From Micropterix aruncella (Eukaryota > Arthropoda > Insecta > Lepidoptera > Micropterigidae): 64,000 nucleotides of DNA. How positions within the stretch are numbered: position 1 is the stretch's first letter; each line of letters opens with the position of its first letter. The position numbers were made by a program, and so were the translations under genes. The stretch is from contig OX155951.1 in assembly GCA_944548615.1 (NCBI GenBank), positions 36,944,495 through 37,008,494 on the forward strand. The letters are read 5' to 3'. Shown here piece after piece: positions 54,401 to 57,183 of this stretch. The notes beneath the pieces are model-generated. The model was not told the origin of the DNA. It saw nothing but the letters and a program-made list of their open reading frames with translations, and searched no databases.

Positions 54401-55889
54401 ATTTTATTTTATTTTATAAAATAAACCAGTTGGTAGGTATCCCTACTCTTGGCATAGTCAAATTCTTTATACAAGATAATGTGTTATACCTTATGTTGTA
54501 TAATCAATTATTAAATAAATTTATTATTAAATAAATTTACAATAAAAATATATGGTCCTTTAAACAACTATTTGAGGTGCTAAAATACCTAAGTAGGTAA
54601 AGATGAAAAATACAAATAGTCAAAATATAATAACGAATAGTCAGTTATAAAATAGTCAGAAATACCACATTTATAAGATTACAAATAGAAATGTCTCAAT
54701 AGAAATAGCCTATACAAATTTTATTAATATAATCCATCTCCGAGTATCAAAATGATTGGATAGTCAAGAAAAAAAAGTACATATAATGTATTATAATAAA
54801 AGTAATCATGAAAGATTAGGAAATTCAATATTGTCAAAGTCCCTAATAGAATAAATTGGGTTCTTGATAAGAATGTCCTGGACCTTTTTCTTAAAATGAA
54901 CGTCTCCAAGACGAAAATAAAATAAAAATTACTGTATATTTTAGGAAATGAAATATGTTATAAATATATTCTAATAAGTAAATACTTGCATGTACTCAAA
55001 TGTATTACCGAAAAATATCACCAGCAATCTCCATTTCCCCTTTACTGCCAGGCACGTGTTATTTATTAAAATAACACGCGCCGTACCCACAAAACCTGAA
55101 TTTGCCCATACAATGAAACGAAAATATGCCTGATTTAGGGGTGTTAAATCCCAATTACCCCCCCCCCCCCCATGGATACGTGCCTTTGACACTAGGTACA
55201 AAGGCGCGGATTCTCCCTGATTCTCAATTTTCCTCGACATTATTTTTACTCAAAAAAAAAAAATCGGACGGGGACGCGTTCCCTGTGTCCCTCCTCTTCT
55301 TCTAGTCTTCTCACTACTCATTCGACGTTCGAAGCAATATGTAAAATTATCTCTAAAATGACATGTTATTTCTGTATGATACATGTTGTAGACTCCTCAT
55401 TGGCAATTGTAATAAACTGCTGTATATATAACTTAATAATGAAATGAAAATTAAAAATACTGAGAAGTATCTTGAATAGCATCTCTCGACCTGTACAATT
55501 TACGTATCGACGCTATTATAGTTCCAATAAGTCCTATAGCGTTCAATCCTGCGATTTTTGTAACTTTACTTGCCTTGTTTTGATACAGTTTGGTTAAAAT
55601 ATTGTTAATATATGAAACCGAGCCCCGCATTAAATTCATACATTAAAATGAAAATAAAATGTGATTCAACATAATAGGCTTTCTTTTTTTTGAGGGCTAC
55701 TGATTTATGTTACAGTTCATTTGATATGCATGTAAAGTAAAACTACCTGTAAATGCTGCAATATTGTAGCGTTCCCAGGCTGTATAAGGAATAATCCTTA
55801 TTGTTCGGAGTGAAGACATTATCGCCATCGATAGCGTGGATGTTGTTTTCGAAGTCCTCCAATTTTTGCGCTCCTCTCATCGACTCCAT
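3295..55889 (-). CDS. CHS1: Chitin synthase (insect class), 20 exon positions, 3' end outside window
   Basis: Polytopic membrane glycosyltransferase (GT2) that polymerises UDP-GlcNAc into chitin at the plasma membrane and extrudes it for cuticle or peritrophic matrix. Joining exons 1-20 gives 3,984 nt (1,328 codons) without a stop. Visible landmarks are CATMWHE (about residues 584-590), LDGDID (752-757), EDRW (857-860), QRRRW (894-898) and SWGTREV (1076-1082). The family is about 1,550-1,600 residues, so roughly 230-270 C-terminal residues lie beyond position 1. Exon positions 16 and 20 each exist in two in-phase versions. The 177-bp pair at exon 20 is a CHS1 (krotzkopf verkehrt) hallmark. 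However, the N-terminal and catalytic exons carry residues I associate with CHS2, so the A/B assignment is uncertain. All introns have GT-AG ends. Identity as chitin synthase is seen directly; paralogue naming is inferred. Confidence 0.95.
3472..3629 (-). promoter_or_regulatory. Intron between exons 20a and 20b with GC hairpin
   Basis: 158-bp intron, markedly GC-rich against an AT-rich background. It contains a perfect 11-bp inverted repeat, CGCGGGCGCGC (3546-3556) and GCGCGCCCGCG (3576-3586), with a 19-nt loop. The small intron and strong hairpin could help stop 20a splicing to 20b. The hairpin is seen; the role is inferred. Confidence 0.45.
3630..3806 (-). CDS. CHS1: CHS exon 20a, mutually exclusive 177-bp exon
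   Basis: 177 nt (59 codons), phase 0-0. Acceptor AACTACTTAG, donor CATGAG|GTAATG. It encodes [20 protein letters not shown], a membrane segment ([11 protein letters not shown]) and [13 protein letters not shown] with an NIT sequon. It is 42/59 identical to exon 20b. A 59-residue mutually exclusive exon at this point is established for insect CHS1 genes. Confidence 0.95.
4224..6222 (+). repeat. Tandem duplication, copy 1 (carries hAT MITE)
   Basis: Begins TAAAACGAACAAATCTGAG and ends GCCAAGCTTTT. Apart from a 773-bp insertion (element plus one target duplication) it appears identical to copy 2, at an offset of 2,017 bp. No mismatches were noticed in the stretches I compared, so the duplication is recent. 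Eighteen bases (6223-6240) separate the copies. Confidence 0.9.
5044..5808. mobile_element. hAT-type non-autonomous element, 765 bp
   Basis: Terminal inverted repeats begin TAGTGATGGGCGTGAT and end ATCACACCCATCACTA. It is flanked by the 8-bp duplication GAATCTAC (5036-5043 and 5809-5816), the hAT signature. The interior is rich in ATCACG/CGTGAT motifs and encodes no transposase. The empty site in copy 2 fixes both ends to the base. Confidence 0.92.
6241..7466 (+). repeat. Tandem duplication, copy 2 (empty hAT site)
   Basis: 1,226 bp. It lacks the element found in copy 1 and shows the single target site GAATCTAC followed directly by TAATGTAG near 7053-7065. It is therefore a pre-insertion (or precisely excised) allele of the same sequence. 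Confidence 0.9.
7700..7852 (-). CDS. CHS1: CHS exon 19 (residues 1219-1269)
   Basis: 51 codons, phase 0-0. Acceptor ATATTTCAG, donor GAACAG|GTATAA. It encodes [20 protein letters not shown] and [20 protein letters not shown], conserved directly upstream of the alternatively spliced 59-residue segment. Confidence 0.96.
7853..9256. other. CHS intron 18, with one unexplained minus-strand ORF
   Basis: 1.4 kb. Mostly AT-rich with no recognised repeat. A minus-strand open frame (about 8186-7980) encodes a hydrophobic, 60-70-residue peptide including [20 protein letters not shown]; see findings. Otherwise nothing clear is seen. Confidence 0.5.
9257..9401 (-). CDS. CHS1: CHS exon 18 (residues 1170-1218)
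   Basis: Acceptor TTGTTTACAG, donor CCAAAG|GTAATA (phase 0). It is a hydrophilic, low-conservation linker: [20 protein letters not shown] followed by an acidic stretch ([18 protein letters not shown]). The RRRTSVGH part matches the position of the CHS1 linker. Confidence 0.93.
9402..10428. other. CHS intron 17
   Basis: 1.0 kb. Contains the hAT MITE at 9605-9871. The rest is AT-rich single-copy-looking sequence with no exon seen. Confidence 0.6.
9605..9871. mobile_element. hAT-type MITE with G/C-run ends, 267 bp
   Basis: Inverted ends GGCGGATCCAGGG and CCTGGATCCGC, each beside a homopolymer run (about 14 G and 15 C). It is flanked by the 8-bp repeat TCCAGGCA (9597-9604 and 9872-9879). It lies in CHS intron 17. 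No coding sequence. Confidence 0.85.
10429..10670 (-). CDS. CHS1: CHS exon 17 (residues 1090-1169)
   Basis: Acceptor TTTCCTTAG, donor GAAAG|GTATGT (phase 2). It encodes a charged, coiled-coil-like [15 protein letters not shown] run, then [37 protein letters not shown] and a second heptad-like [16 protein letters not shown]. This coiled coil is characteristic of CHS1 and would be cytoplasmic or extracellular depending on the topology model. Confidence 0.96.
10671..13003. other. CHS intron after exon 16b
   Basis: 2.3 kb, AT-rich. Holds a degenerate (TTGA)n microsatellite (12404-12492) and a short local repeat, AACCAGATYTGGTCGTATCAT, twice at about 11290-11350. No coding exon seen. Confidence 0.6.
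12404..12492 (+). repeat. (TTGA/TTGC)n microsatellite
   Basis: About 20 imperfect tetranucleotide units of TTGA, TTGC and TTGT. Confidence 0.9.
13004..13309 (-). CDS. CHS1: CHS exon 16b, alternative version, CHS2-like
   Basis: 306 nt, exactly the length and phase (0-0) of exon 16a, with no stop. Acceptor TACTAACCACAG has a good branch-point-like ACTAAC; donor GGGAG|GTAATG. My residue-by-residue comparison gives 57 of 102 identities to 16a. It reads [22 protein letters not shown] and [11 protein letters not shown], wording I recall from CHS2. Conserved membrane segments and an intact WGTREV argue for selection on the protein. It could be a mutually exclusive exon or an unused relic; the intact splice sites favour the former. 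Confidence 0.85.
13530..14148. mobile_element. hAT-type non-autonomous element, 619 bp
   Basis: Ends CAGTGCCGGATTAACC and GGATAATCCAGTACTG (imperfect inverted repeats). It is flanked by near-identical 8-bp duplications, CTTTGTCT (13522-13529) and TTTTGTCT (14149-14156). A truncated relative starts near 32467. No ORF. Confidence 0.8.
14186..14581. mobile_element. MITE family M1 (ACACGACTGC ends), copy
   Basis: Ends ACACAACTGC and GCAGTTGAGT, degenerate versions of the family ends ACACGACTGC/GCAGTCGTGT. The interior shares ACCGATTTAGAAGTGTG and ACAAACATTTTATAAA-type blocks with copies at 44863-45249 and 59378-59750. Confidence 0.8.
14820..15062. mobile_element. MITE with GGTCCACACGATGCGGTGC ends
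   Basis: Inverted ends AGCCGGTCCACACGATGCGG and CCGCATCGACTGGACCGGCC, 243 bp, no coding. The class is not assigned. Confidence 0.7.
15490..15960 (+). mobile_element. Two truncated copies of GGGCGAACCCG retroposon family
   Basis: First piece from about 15490 (GCCGGGCGAACCCATCACC), second from about 15750 (ATGGGCGAACCCGCTACC). Both keep the 5' segment with the AGTTATAACGA-like and AGACTTAG blocks and end early. Confidence 0.75.
16356..16661 (-). CDS. CHS1: CHS exon 16a (residues 988-1089), CHS1-like version
   Basis: 306 nt, phase 0-0. Acceptor TCTGTTCACAG, donor AAGAAG|GTTTGT. It encodes three hydrophobic segments ([47 protein letters not shown]) and [23 protein letters not shown] and [11 protein letters not shown] are typical of CHS1. 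This is the post-catalytic membrane cluster thought to line the chitin-translocation path. A second version with the same length and phase lies 3.0 kb downstream. Confidence 0.95.
16662..18567. other. CHS intron 15
   Basis: 1.9 kb. Apart from the 648-bp LINE fragment (17240-17887) it is AT-rich with nothing recognised. No alternative version of exon 15 or 16 was seen. Confidence 0.65.
17240..17887 (-). mobile_element. 5'-truncated non-LTR retrotransposon (RNase H end), frameshifted
   Basis: The minus strand encodes an RNase H-like [18 protein letters not shown] followed by [20 protein letters not shown] and [18 protein letters not shown], the zinc-knuckle-like tail of LINE reverse-transcriptase ORFs. 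The frame changes near 17690, so the ORF is broken. The 3' tail is (CAA)n-like. Flanking 13-bp direct repeats GCTTTGCTGTGGC (17227-17239 and 17888-17900) are a target duplication, so this inserted already truncated. It lies in CHS intron 15. Confidence 0.9.
18568..18735 (-). CDS. CHS1: CHS exon 15 (residues 932-987)
   Basis: 56 codons, phase 0-0. Acceptor TTGTCTCCAG, donor ATACAG|GTATGT. It encodes [36 protein letters not shown] and a second membrane segment ending [17 protein letters not shown] is CHS1-like wording. I looked for a second, CHS2-like version of this exon nearby and saw none. Confidence 0.96.
18885..19493 (+). repeat. Minisatellite, 7 units of about 71-98 bp
   Basis: Units start AGGAGTAATCAACAAGAAGC at about 18885, 18972, 19043, 19134, 19231, 19327 and 19424. 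They contain CCTATATGAGTACTACCC and ACCTGGCGACACTA blocks. Length variation comes from gain or loss of the CTGGCGACACTAGCGAC sub-block. Confidence 0.92.
19555..19905 (+). mobile_element. LINE 3' end (family E), plus copy
   Basis: Contains degenerate coding for [10 protein letters not shown] and LGLSRK-type residues. Then comes a conserved 3' region, CACATGTGGC...GACAGCTGTC, ending GAATTCCATGGCAGCTCC and TTTGTATTT. Matching copies are at 24858-25285 (minus), 27880-28085 and 28147-28205. Confidence 0.8.
20269..21588 (+). CDS. Harbinger Myb/SANT-like accessory protein, 188 aa, 5 exons
   Basis: Exons 20269-20325, 20412-20521, 20745-20826, 20906-21034 and 21400-21588 join in phase from ATG to TAA (188 codons). 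They start [19 protein letters not shown]. Residues about 12-80 form a Myb/SANT-like (trihelix-type) DNA-binding region with the W of [16 protein letters not shown] and IIKQWRGMK. Residues about 85-125 are Gln/Arg/Glu-rich. The C-terminus (from [16 protein letters not shown]) is a long predicted coiled coil with an internal [14 protein letters not shown] repeat. In Harbinger elements this protein binds the ends and aids transposase import. No break is visible, so the gene looks intact. Confidence 0.88.
21620..22884 (-). pseudogene. Harbinger transposase (HARBI1-like), one frameshift
   Basis: Exons 22884-22618, 22542-22262, 22193-21809 and 21735-21620 splice with GT-AG ends. The product starts [16 protein letters not shown]; an upstream in-frame ATG at 22950 is possible. 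DDE-nuclease blocks are visible: [21 protein letters not shown] and [14 protein letters not shown]. The C-terminus is [12 protein letters not shown]. In exon 2 the frame breaks near 22380, between DFARIARFP and [11 protein letters not shown], consistent with loss of one base. The product would stop early. Everything else is intact, so inactivation is recent or the break is a sequencing error. Confidence 0.88.
23375..24019 (+). mobile_element. GGGCGAACCCG retroposon family, near-full copy
   Basis: From ACAACGGGCGAACCCGTCACC to GGGCCCATTAG. It lies in intron 14 and ends about 35 bp from the exon 14 splice donor. Short ORFs in it are not conserved between copies. Confidence 0.85.
24055..24281 (-). 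CDS. CHS1: CHS exon 14 (residues 856-931), catalytic EDRW and QRRRW
   Basis: Acceptor AATTCCAG, donor TACCAG|GTTTGT (phase 0). EDRW (857-860, catalytic base) and QRRRW (894-898, acceptor/product site) are intact, with [20 protein letters not shown] between. It continues [21 protein letters not shown] retroposon-family copy ends about 35 bp downstream of the donor. Confidence 0.97.
24282..26040. other. CHS intron 13: MITE M2 interrupted by a LINE end
   Basis: 1.8 kb. A MITE of the ATTAGATTGCTCAA family (about 24585-25462) is split by an inserted minus-strand LINE 3' end (24858-25285). The rest is AT-rich. Confidence 0.75.
24858..25285 (-). mobile_element. LINE 3' end (family E), minus copy with coding tail
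   Basis: The minus strand reads [40 protein letters not shown] and [10 protein letters not shown], the last part of a LINE ORF2. It is followed by the family 3' UTR ending at GAGCTGCCATGGAATTCACC (plus-strand view). 5'-truncated. Confidence 0.8.
26041..26241 (-). CDS. CHS1: CHS exon 13 (residues 789-855)
   Basis: Acceptor TTTTACGCAG, donor GATCAAG|GTATGC (phase 1). It encodes [38 protein letters not shown] and [17 protein letters not shown] and TLKSDE are, as I recall, CHS2-type variants of positions reading AWYQ and TTRSDE in CHS1. Confidence 0.97.
26242..26430. other. CHS intron 12 (189 bp)
   Basis: The shortest constitutive intron; plain AT-rich sequence, nothing else seen. Confidence 0.7.
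26431..26641 (-). CDS. CHS1: CHS exon 12 (residues 719-788)
   Basis: Acceptor TTATTTCAG, donor GGATCAG|GTTCGT (phase 1; GT with a weak +3 to +6 match). It encodes [28 protein letters not shown] and [17 protein letters not shown]. The Asp residues of LDGDID are the GT2 metal/nucleotide-binding acids. Confidence 0.96.
26685..27072 (+). repeat. Arthropod dispersed repeat with internal duplication
   Basis: Starts near ATATATAAAAATGGATGTCG and ends GGGCAACGCCGGGTAATACC. Inside, an ~120-bp block (CGCTCAACCGATCACYATGAAAATTGG-like, then CACTAGATGGCGCTGCAG) occurs two to three times. The class is uncertain. Confidence 0.65.
27445..27706. mobile_element. piggyBac-type MITE, 262 bp
   Basis: Flanked by TTAA (27441-27444 and 27707-27710), with inverted ends CCCCTCAGGCC and GGCCTGAAGGG. 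A right-truncated copy starts at TTAA 30345. Confidence 0.85.
27823..28469. mobile_element. MITE M1 copy interrupted by LINE-E fragments
   Basis: Ends ACACATTTGC and GCAGTGGTGT with the family interior on both sides. LINE-E 3' ends at 27880-28085 and 28147-28205 lie inside, making it 647 bp instead of ~380. Confidence 0.8.
29563..29825 (-). CDS. CHS1: CHS exon 11 (residues 631-718)
   Basis: Acceptor ATGTTTCAG, donor TCTCAG|GTAGGT (phase 0). It encodes [51 protein letters not shown] and [10 protein letters not shown], the core donor-binding half of the GT2 domain. Confidence 0.97.
30193..30344 (+). mobile_element. pogo/Tigger-like relic
   Basis: Starts AGTAGAACTCCAATTATCCG, a pogo-type end. 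About 80 bp later it encodes [20 protein letters not shown], matching the DNAPTHP block around the second catalytic Asp of pogo transposases. It is cut off by the piggyBac MITE. Confidence 0.75.
30573..31395. mobile_element. MITE M2 copy with internal insertion
   Basis: Ends ATTAGATTACTCAATGCCAT and GACATTGAGCAATCTAAT. Compared with the ~424-bp copy at 33248-33671, it has about 400 bp extra in the middle. Confidence 0.75.
31473..31624 (-). CDS. CHS1: CHS exon 10 (residues 580-630)
   Basis: Acceptor TTTTTGTAG, donor TTTGAAA|GTAATA (phase 1). It encodes [20 protein letters not shown] and [25 protein letters not shown] is the first strongly conserved catalytic-domain block of insect chitin synthases. 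Confidence 0.96.
31625..33057. other. CHS intron 9
   Basis: 1.4 kb. A truncated relative of the 13530 hAT element starts near 32467 (CAGTGCTGGATTATCC). Otherwise AT-rich, nothing recognised. Confidence 0.6.
33058..33173 (-). CDS. CHS1: CHS exon 9 (residues 542-579)
   Basis: Acceptor CGTTTAG, donor ATCACCAG|GTATGT (phase 2). It encodes [36 protein letters not shown], the start of the catalytic region. The short SSGTPR spacer is a variable site between paralogues. Confidence 0.95.
33174..33697. other. CHS intron 8, mostly MITE M2
   Basis: 524 bp, of which 424 bp is an M2 MITE. It leaves about 26 bp to the exon 8 donor and 74 bp to the exon 9 acceptor. Confidence 0.8.
33248..33671. mobile_element. 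MITE M2 (ATTAGATTGCTCAA ends), reference copy
   Basis: 424 bp. The inverted ends ATTAGATTGCTCAACACCAT and ATGACGTTGAGCAATCTAAT match at about 19 of 21 positions. The interior has GGTGGCACTGATAGCA and a conserved TATAGGCTGATTACAT block. No coding. Confidence 0.88.
33698..33918 (-). CDS. CHS1: CHS exon 8 (residues 468-541)
   Basis: Acceptor TTTCAATTTCAG, donor ACTGAG|GTAATT (phase 0). It encodes [20 protein letters not shown], a membrane segment, then [20 protein letters not shown] and [13 protein letters not shown], which lead into the cytoplasmic catalytic domain. Confidence 0.96.
35220..35453. mobile_element. Tc1/mariner-type MITE, 234 bp
   Basis: Perfect or near-perfect 26-bp inverted ends starting CAAGGTGGCGCAAAATTAAT, with TA on both sides (35218-35219, 35454-35455). 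The interior has a second TTAATCA block. No transposase. Confidence 0.88.
35986..36719 (+). mobile_element. GGGCGAACCCG retroposon family, tandem copy 1
   Basis: Preceded by TGATCCAGCA (35976-35985), it runs GGTGTCGACTACAACGGGCG to GAACGG and is followed by TGATCCAGCA (36720-36729). Confidence 0.88.
36730..37397 (+). mobile_element. GGGCGAACCCG retroposon family, tandem copy 2
   Basis: Starts right after the middle TGATCCAGCA, ends GGGCCCATTAGCTCCCAGC and is followed by a third TGATCCAGCA (37398-37407). Confidence 0.88.
38008..38326 (-). CDS. CHS1: CHS exon 7 (residues 362-467)
   Basis: The largest exon. Acceptor ACGTTAATAG, donor CCTCAAG|GTAAAC (phase 1). It starts with a hydrophilic loop ([20 protein letters not shown]) containing an N-glycosylation-type NIT. 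It continues into [33 protein letters not shown] and [12 protein letters not shown], all highly conserved in the family. Antisense ORFs over this exon are shadows. Confidence 0.96.
38327..40786. other. CHS intron 6: microsatellites and a retroposon copy
   Basis: 2.5 kb. Holds (TTTA)n near 38660-38745, (GT)n-like sequence near 38920-39050 and one full retroposon-family copy (39930-40611). Confidence 0.75.
39930..40611 (+). mobile_element. GGGCGAACCCG retroposon family, full copy with 13-bp TSD
   Basis: 682 bp, flanked by ATATTGTCTACAA at 39917-39929 and 40612-40624. The start is TAGGGTTGTCGACCACAGCG; the end is GGGCCCATTAACTCCCCAAA. There is no poly(A) tail. This copy defines the family's limits. 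Confidence 0.92.
40787..40986 (-). CDS. CHS1: CHS exon 6 (residues 295-361)
   Basis: Acceptor TTTTTCCTTAG, donor GATGAG|GTAAAT (phase 0). It encodes [20 protein letters not shown] followed by a membrane segment ([18 protein letters not shown]) and [15 protein letters not shown]. The phase fits exon 5 (G+GT makes Gly). Confidence 0.95.
40987..42198. other. CHS intron 5 with a foldback element
   Basis: 1.2 kb. Holds the foldback at 41556-41757; otherwise AT-rich with no exon. Confidence 0.7.
41556..41757. mobile_element. Foldback repeat with GCGCCCCGCGGTTTCACCCG ends
   Basis: Two arms of about 86 bp (41556-41642 and 41672-41757) are reverse complements with only about four mismatches, separated by 29 bp. 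The TAGCTGCGCCCCGCGGTTTC end is common in insect dispersed repeats. Confidence 0.9.
42199..42355 (-). CDS. CHS1: CHS exon 5 (residues 243-294)
   Basis: Acceptor AATACTTTTAG, donor CCAATCG|GTGAGG (phase 1). It encodes [20 protein letters not shown] and [14 protein letters not shown], a conserved membrane pair in insect chitin synthases. Both flanking introns carry short AT-rich direct repeats. Confidence 0.96.
42361..42850 (+). repeat. AT-rich minisatellite (TCAATATTTCAATATMAATTT) in CHS intron 4
   Basis: Units of about 22-30 bp repeat from 42361 to 42500 and 42640 to 42850, i.e. right up to exon 4's donor and exon 5's acceptor. A short piece (42505-42625) shared with the composite repeat near 1200-1320 interrupts them. 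Intron 4 (42356-42860) contains nothing else. Confidence 0.8.
42861..43031 (-). CDS. CHS1: CHS exon 4 (residues 186-242)
   Basis: Acceptor TTTATTCAG, donor ATCAAA|GTAAGT. 57 codons, phase 0-0. It encodes [20 protein letters not shown] and [10 protein letters not shown], followed by a leucine/phenylalanine-rich membrane segment and [14 protein letters not shown]. The exon is too fragmented by start codons to appear as a long ORF and was found by reading the strand. Confidence 0.95.
43032..43685. other. CHS intron 3
   Basis: 654 bp. Includes a dispersed-repeat-like AAATTTCAAGTCTCTAGGTC near 43346. No other feature. Confidence 0.55.
43686..43852 (-). CDS. CHS1: CHS exon 3 (residues 130-185)
   Basis: Acceptor TTTTCAG, donor ACTTTG|GTAACT (phase 0). 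It encodes [20 protein letters not shown] and then [13 protein letters not shown], conserved N-terminal membrane-region sequence. The wording [17 protein letters not shown] looks closer to midgut CHS2 than to CHS1, by recall rather than alignment. Confidence 0.95.
43853..46216. other. CHS intron 2 with MITE M1
   Basis: 2.4 kb. A full M1 MITE (44863-45249) is present. The rest is AT-rich, including a duplicated GTAGGCTGATCTACWTWATA block near 44610-44660. Confidence 0.7.
44863..45249. mobile_element. MITE M1, full copy
   Basis: 387 bp with ends ACACGACTGC and GCAGTCGTGT. The interior resembles 59378-59750 in the opposite orientation (CTCTAAATCGGTTCAAGCG block). Confidence 0.88.
46217..46461 (-). 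CDS. CHS1: CHS exon 2 (residues 48-129)
   Basis: Acceptor TTTGCCAACAG, donor TTGA|GTAAGT (phase 1). It encodes the family-typical [18 protein letters not shown] followed by a first membrane segment around [18 protein letters not shown]. The reading frame stays open for 60 codons upstream of the acceptor to an ATG at 46643, so an alternative start without splicing is possible. Confidence 0.95.
46465..46960 (-). promoter_or_regulatory. Possible alternative promoter/first exon before exon 2
   Basis: The region just upstream of exon 2 is less AT-rich and CpG-containing than its surroundings. An ATG at 46643 opens 60 codons in frame with exon 2 ([12 protein letters not shown]...FFSFAN). Alternative promoters are described for insect CHS1 genes. 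No core promoter motif is convincing, so this is only a candidate. Confidence 0.25.
47690..48185 (+). mobile_element. Decayed LINE reverse-transcriptase fragment
   Basis: Broken frames encode [48 protein letters not shown] and [14 protein letters not shown], the thumb region of jockey-like reverse transcriptases. Several stops and shifts show it is dead. Confidence 0.8.
48264..48576. mobile_element. Foldback element, 136-bp arms
   Basis: Arms 48264-48399 and 48441-48576 are near-perfect reverse complements around a 41-nt loop. The outer end is GGCTCCCTAGACGATCAAGC, and each arm contains the palindrome TCAAGCATGCTTGA. No coding. Confidence 0.92.
48712..49305 (+). mobile_element. GGGCGAACCCG retroposon family, diverged copy
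   Basis: Starts TTGTCCGCTACAATAGGCGA and ends GGGCCCGTTAGC. It has more differences and deletions than the copies at 36-40 kb, so it is older. Confidence 0.8.
52502..52610 (+). repeat. Short tandem repeat AACGTTCTGATTAT, six units
   Basis: Units at 52502, 52530, 52544, 52558, 52576 and 52590 (the last with one change). Spacing is 14 bp where tight. Confidence 0.9.
53441..53553 (+). ncRNA. 5S rRNA-derived sequence (SINE head or pseudogene)
   Basis: Aligns by eye along most of the length of insect 5S rRNA. ACCGAAGTTAAGCAGCG (box A), GGGCGCGGTCAATACTTGGA and TGGGTAACCGCCTG (box C) are preserved. Both ends and the CTCGTTGTAA segment are altered, so it would not fold as a normal 5S. A further ~80 bp leads to a run of ten A's at 53629-53638, suggesting a 5S-headed SINE rather than a true gene. 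The internal pol III promoter looks intact. Confidence 0.82.
55747..55889 (-). CDS. CHS1: CHS exon 1 (first coding exon, residues 1-47)
   Basis: ATG at 55889, preceded by AAAA, opens [16 protein letters not shown]; the exon ends CAG|GTAGTT in phase 2. The hydrophilic, acidic peptide would be the cytoplasmic N-terminus. The phase joins exactly to exon 2, where AG+C gives Ser and then [13 protein letters not shown]. The KLEDFEN stretch resembles N-termini I recall from CHS2 proteins more than from CHS1. Alternative first exons are known for insect CHS1, so other starts may exist. Confidence 0.8.
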
Positions 55890-56400
55890 TTTTAGATGTT
55901 TTCTAGCGCATTATTTATAACTTAAATCCTGGCACTCACTTTAACGGGCACAACACTGAACATGTAGAGAGCGTAGAGACTGTTCGCCGATGCGAGCATC
56001 GATCGCGACTACTAGAGCACTAAAAGTGAAACTACGTAAAATGCTATCGCGCCGTAGAGAGATGACCCGGCTACTTTCTTCGCATTAATCTAAACCAGTC
56101 TTTTTATGGTTTTTATTTTTCTAATCCGGTCGATAGGTCGCATTCGCACCTTGCACGCTAAGATACCGTCAACACCTGTGGATGTGTGCTACCGTAGCGT
56201 ACAGCGGATGTGCACTGTTCTATTCGGCGTCCAGTCGAAGGAAAATTGCGACAGCACGCAAGACATTACTGGCCGCTACGCCGACTGACTTCGTGAAATT
56301 ATCCACTGTCCATCGCTCTAACGTCCGTTTCATACGACCAGAAGCGCGCCGGTGGAATTTTAATATTTAAATTCAGGAGATAACGGTACAAGTAAATACC
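55890..56400 (-). promoter_or_regulatory. Probable 5' UTR/promoter flank of CHS
   Basis: Non-repetitive, moderate-GC sequence directly upstream of the exon 1 ATG. It contains a TTATAAATA 22 bp before the ATG and an arthropod-initiator-like TCAGTC near 56283-56288. Neither is proven. Short ORFs in this region are not convincing genes. Confidence 0.35.
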
Positions 56401-57110
56401 TGCGTATATGCTGTGGTAAGCTGGGGACAGTAATGATACGAATAACGTGACAATGGCCGACTATCAGTTTGAGAACAAGTTATAAGTTATCGCGTTATGT
56501 ATTAAACTGGAATCGATCATAGATAAATTAGGTGCGGTGCGGGCGTTACGTTGCGGACGGCAGATTCCGTCCACCAACAAGCCATACACCGAATACACAT
56601 AACGGAGGCAGTTTTTTAAAAAAAAAATCAAAGAAAAACCAACATAAAAACATAGTCCAGCCAAGCCTCCGGCTTATTCGGAATTATAAATGCGAGTAAG
56701 ATAATAAATAAATATTTAAAAAAAAAAGCACTAAAAACACGCTTTTGGGCTATGATACGATATTCACATACACACGTCTATGATACGATATTCCATCATG
56801 GAATGCCAATGCCTATCTTCCGGCTTCATCATCAGACCTTGAAACCTAATTGTGGTCAAAGTTCGTTTCAAGACTTTTCTAACAAGTCCAAACACAGCTA
56901 TGATACGATGTTCCATCATGAAGTTCCAGTTCATATCTTCCGACTCCATCATCAGATCAGTTCGACAGTACCATATTATTGTATTGTCATCAGAACTACA
57001 TACAGCTGACAATTTTCATGACACTATGATCCTTGGAAGATGGTTAAATTAGTTACCTTAGATTCCATTACATAGTAAGTTACATACAGGTCGACCTAAT
57101 AAAAGCATGG
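56401..57110. other. Upstream flank with duplicated 60-bp block
   Basis: Two copies of TATGATACGATRTTCCATCA (56779-56838 and 56899-56958, continuing to CCATCATCAG) lie 120 bp apart, with a partial third at 56751. No gene recognised. Confidence 0.7.
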
Positions 57111-57183
57111 TAAAAACGAATGTACCGCGCGAAGTTTGTATCACCCGAAGTTTCGGCGATGTTGCAACCGCCGTTGCCCAGTT

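Larger units (their letters stand above)
46462..55746. other. CHS intron 1 (9.3 kb)
   Basis: The largest intron. From exon 2 outward it holds a GC-richer 0.5-kb stretch (46465-46960, possible alternative promoter), a decayed LINE (47690-48185), a foldback (48264-48576), a retroposon copy (48712-49305), a 14-bp repeat array (52502-52610) and a 5S-derived repeat (53441-53640). 49.4-52.4 kb and 54-55.7 kb are AT-rich with nothing recognised. ORFs here show no family resemblance. Confidence 0.7.
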
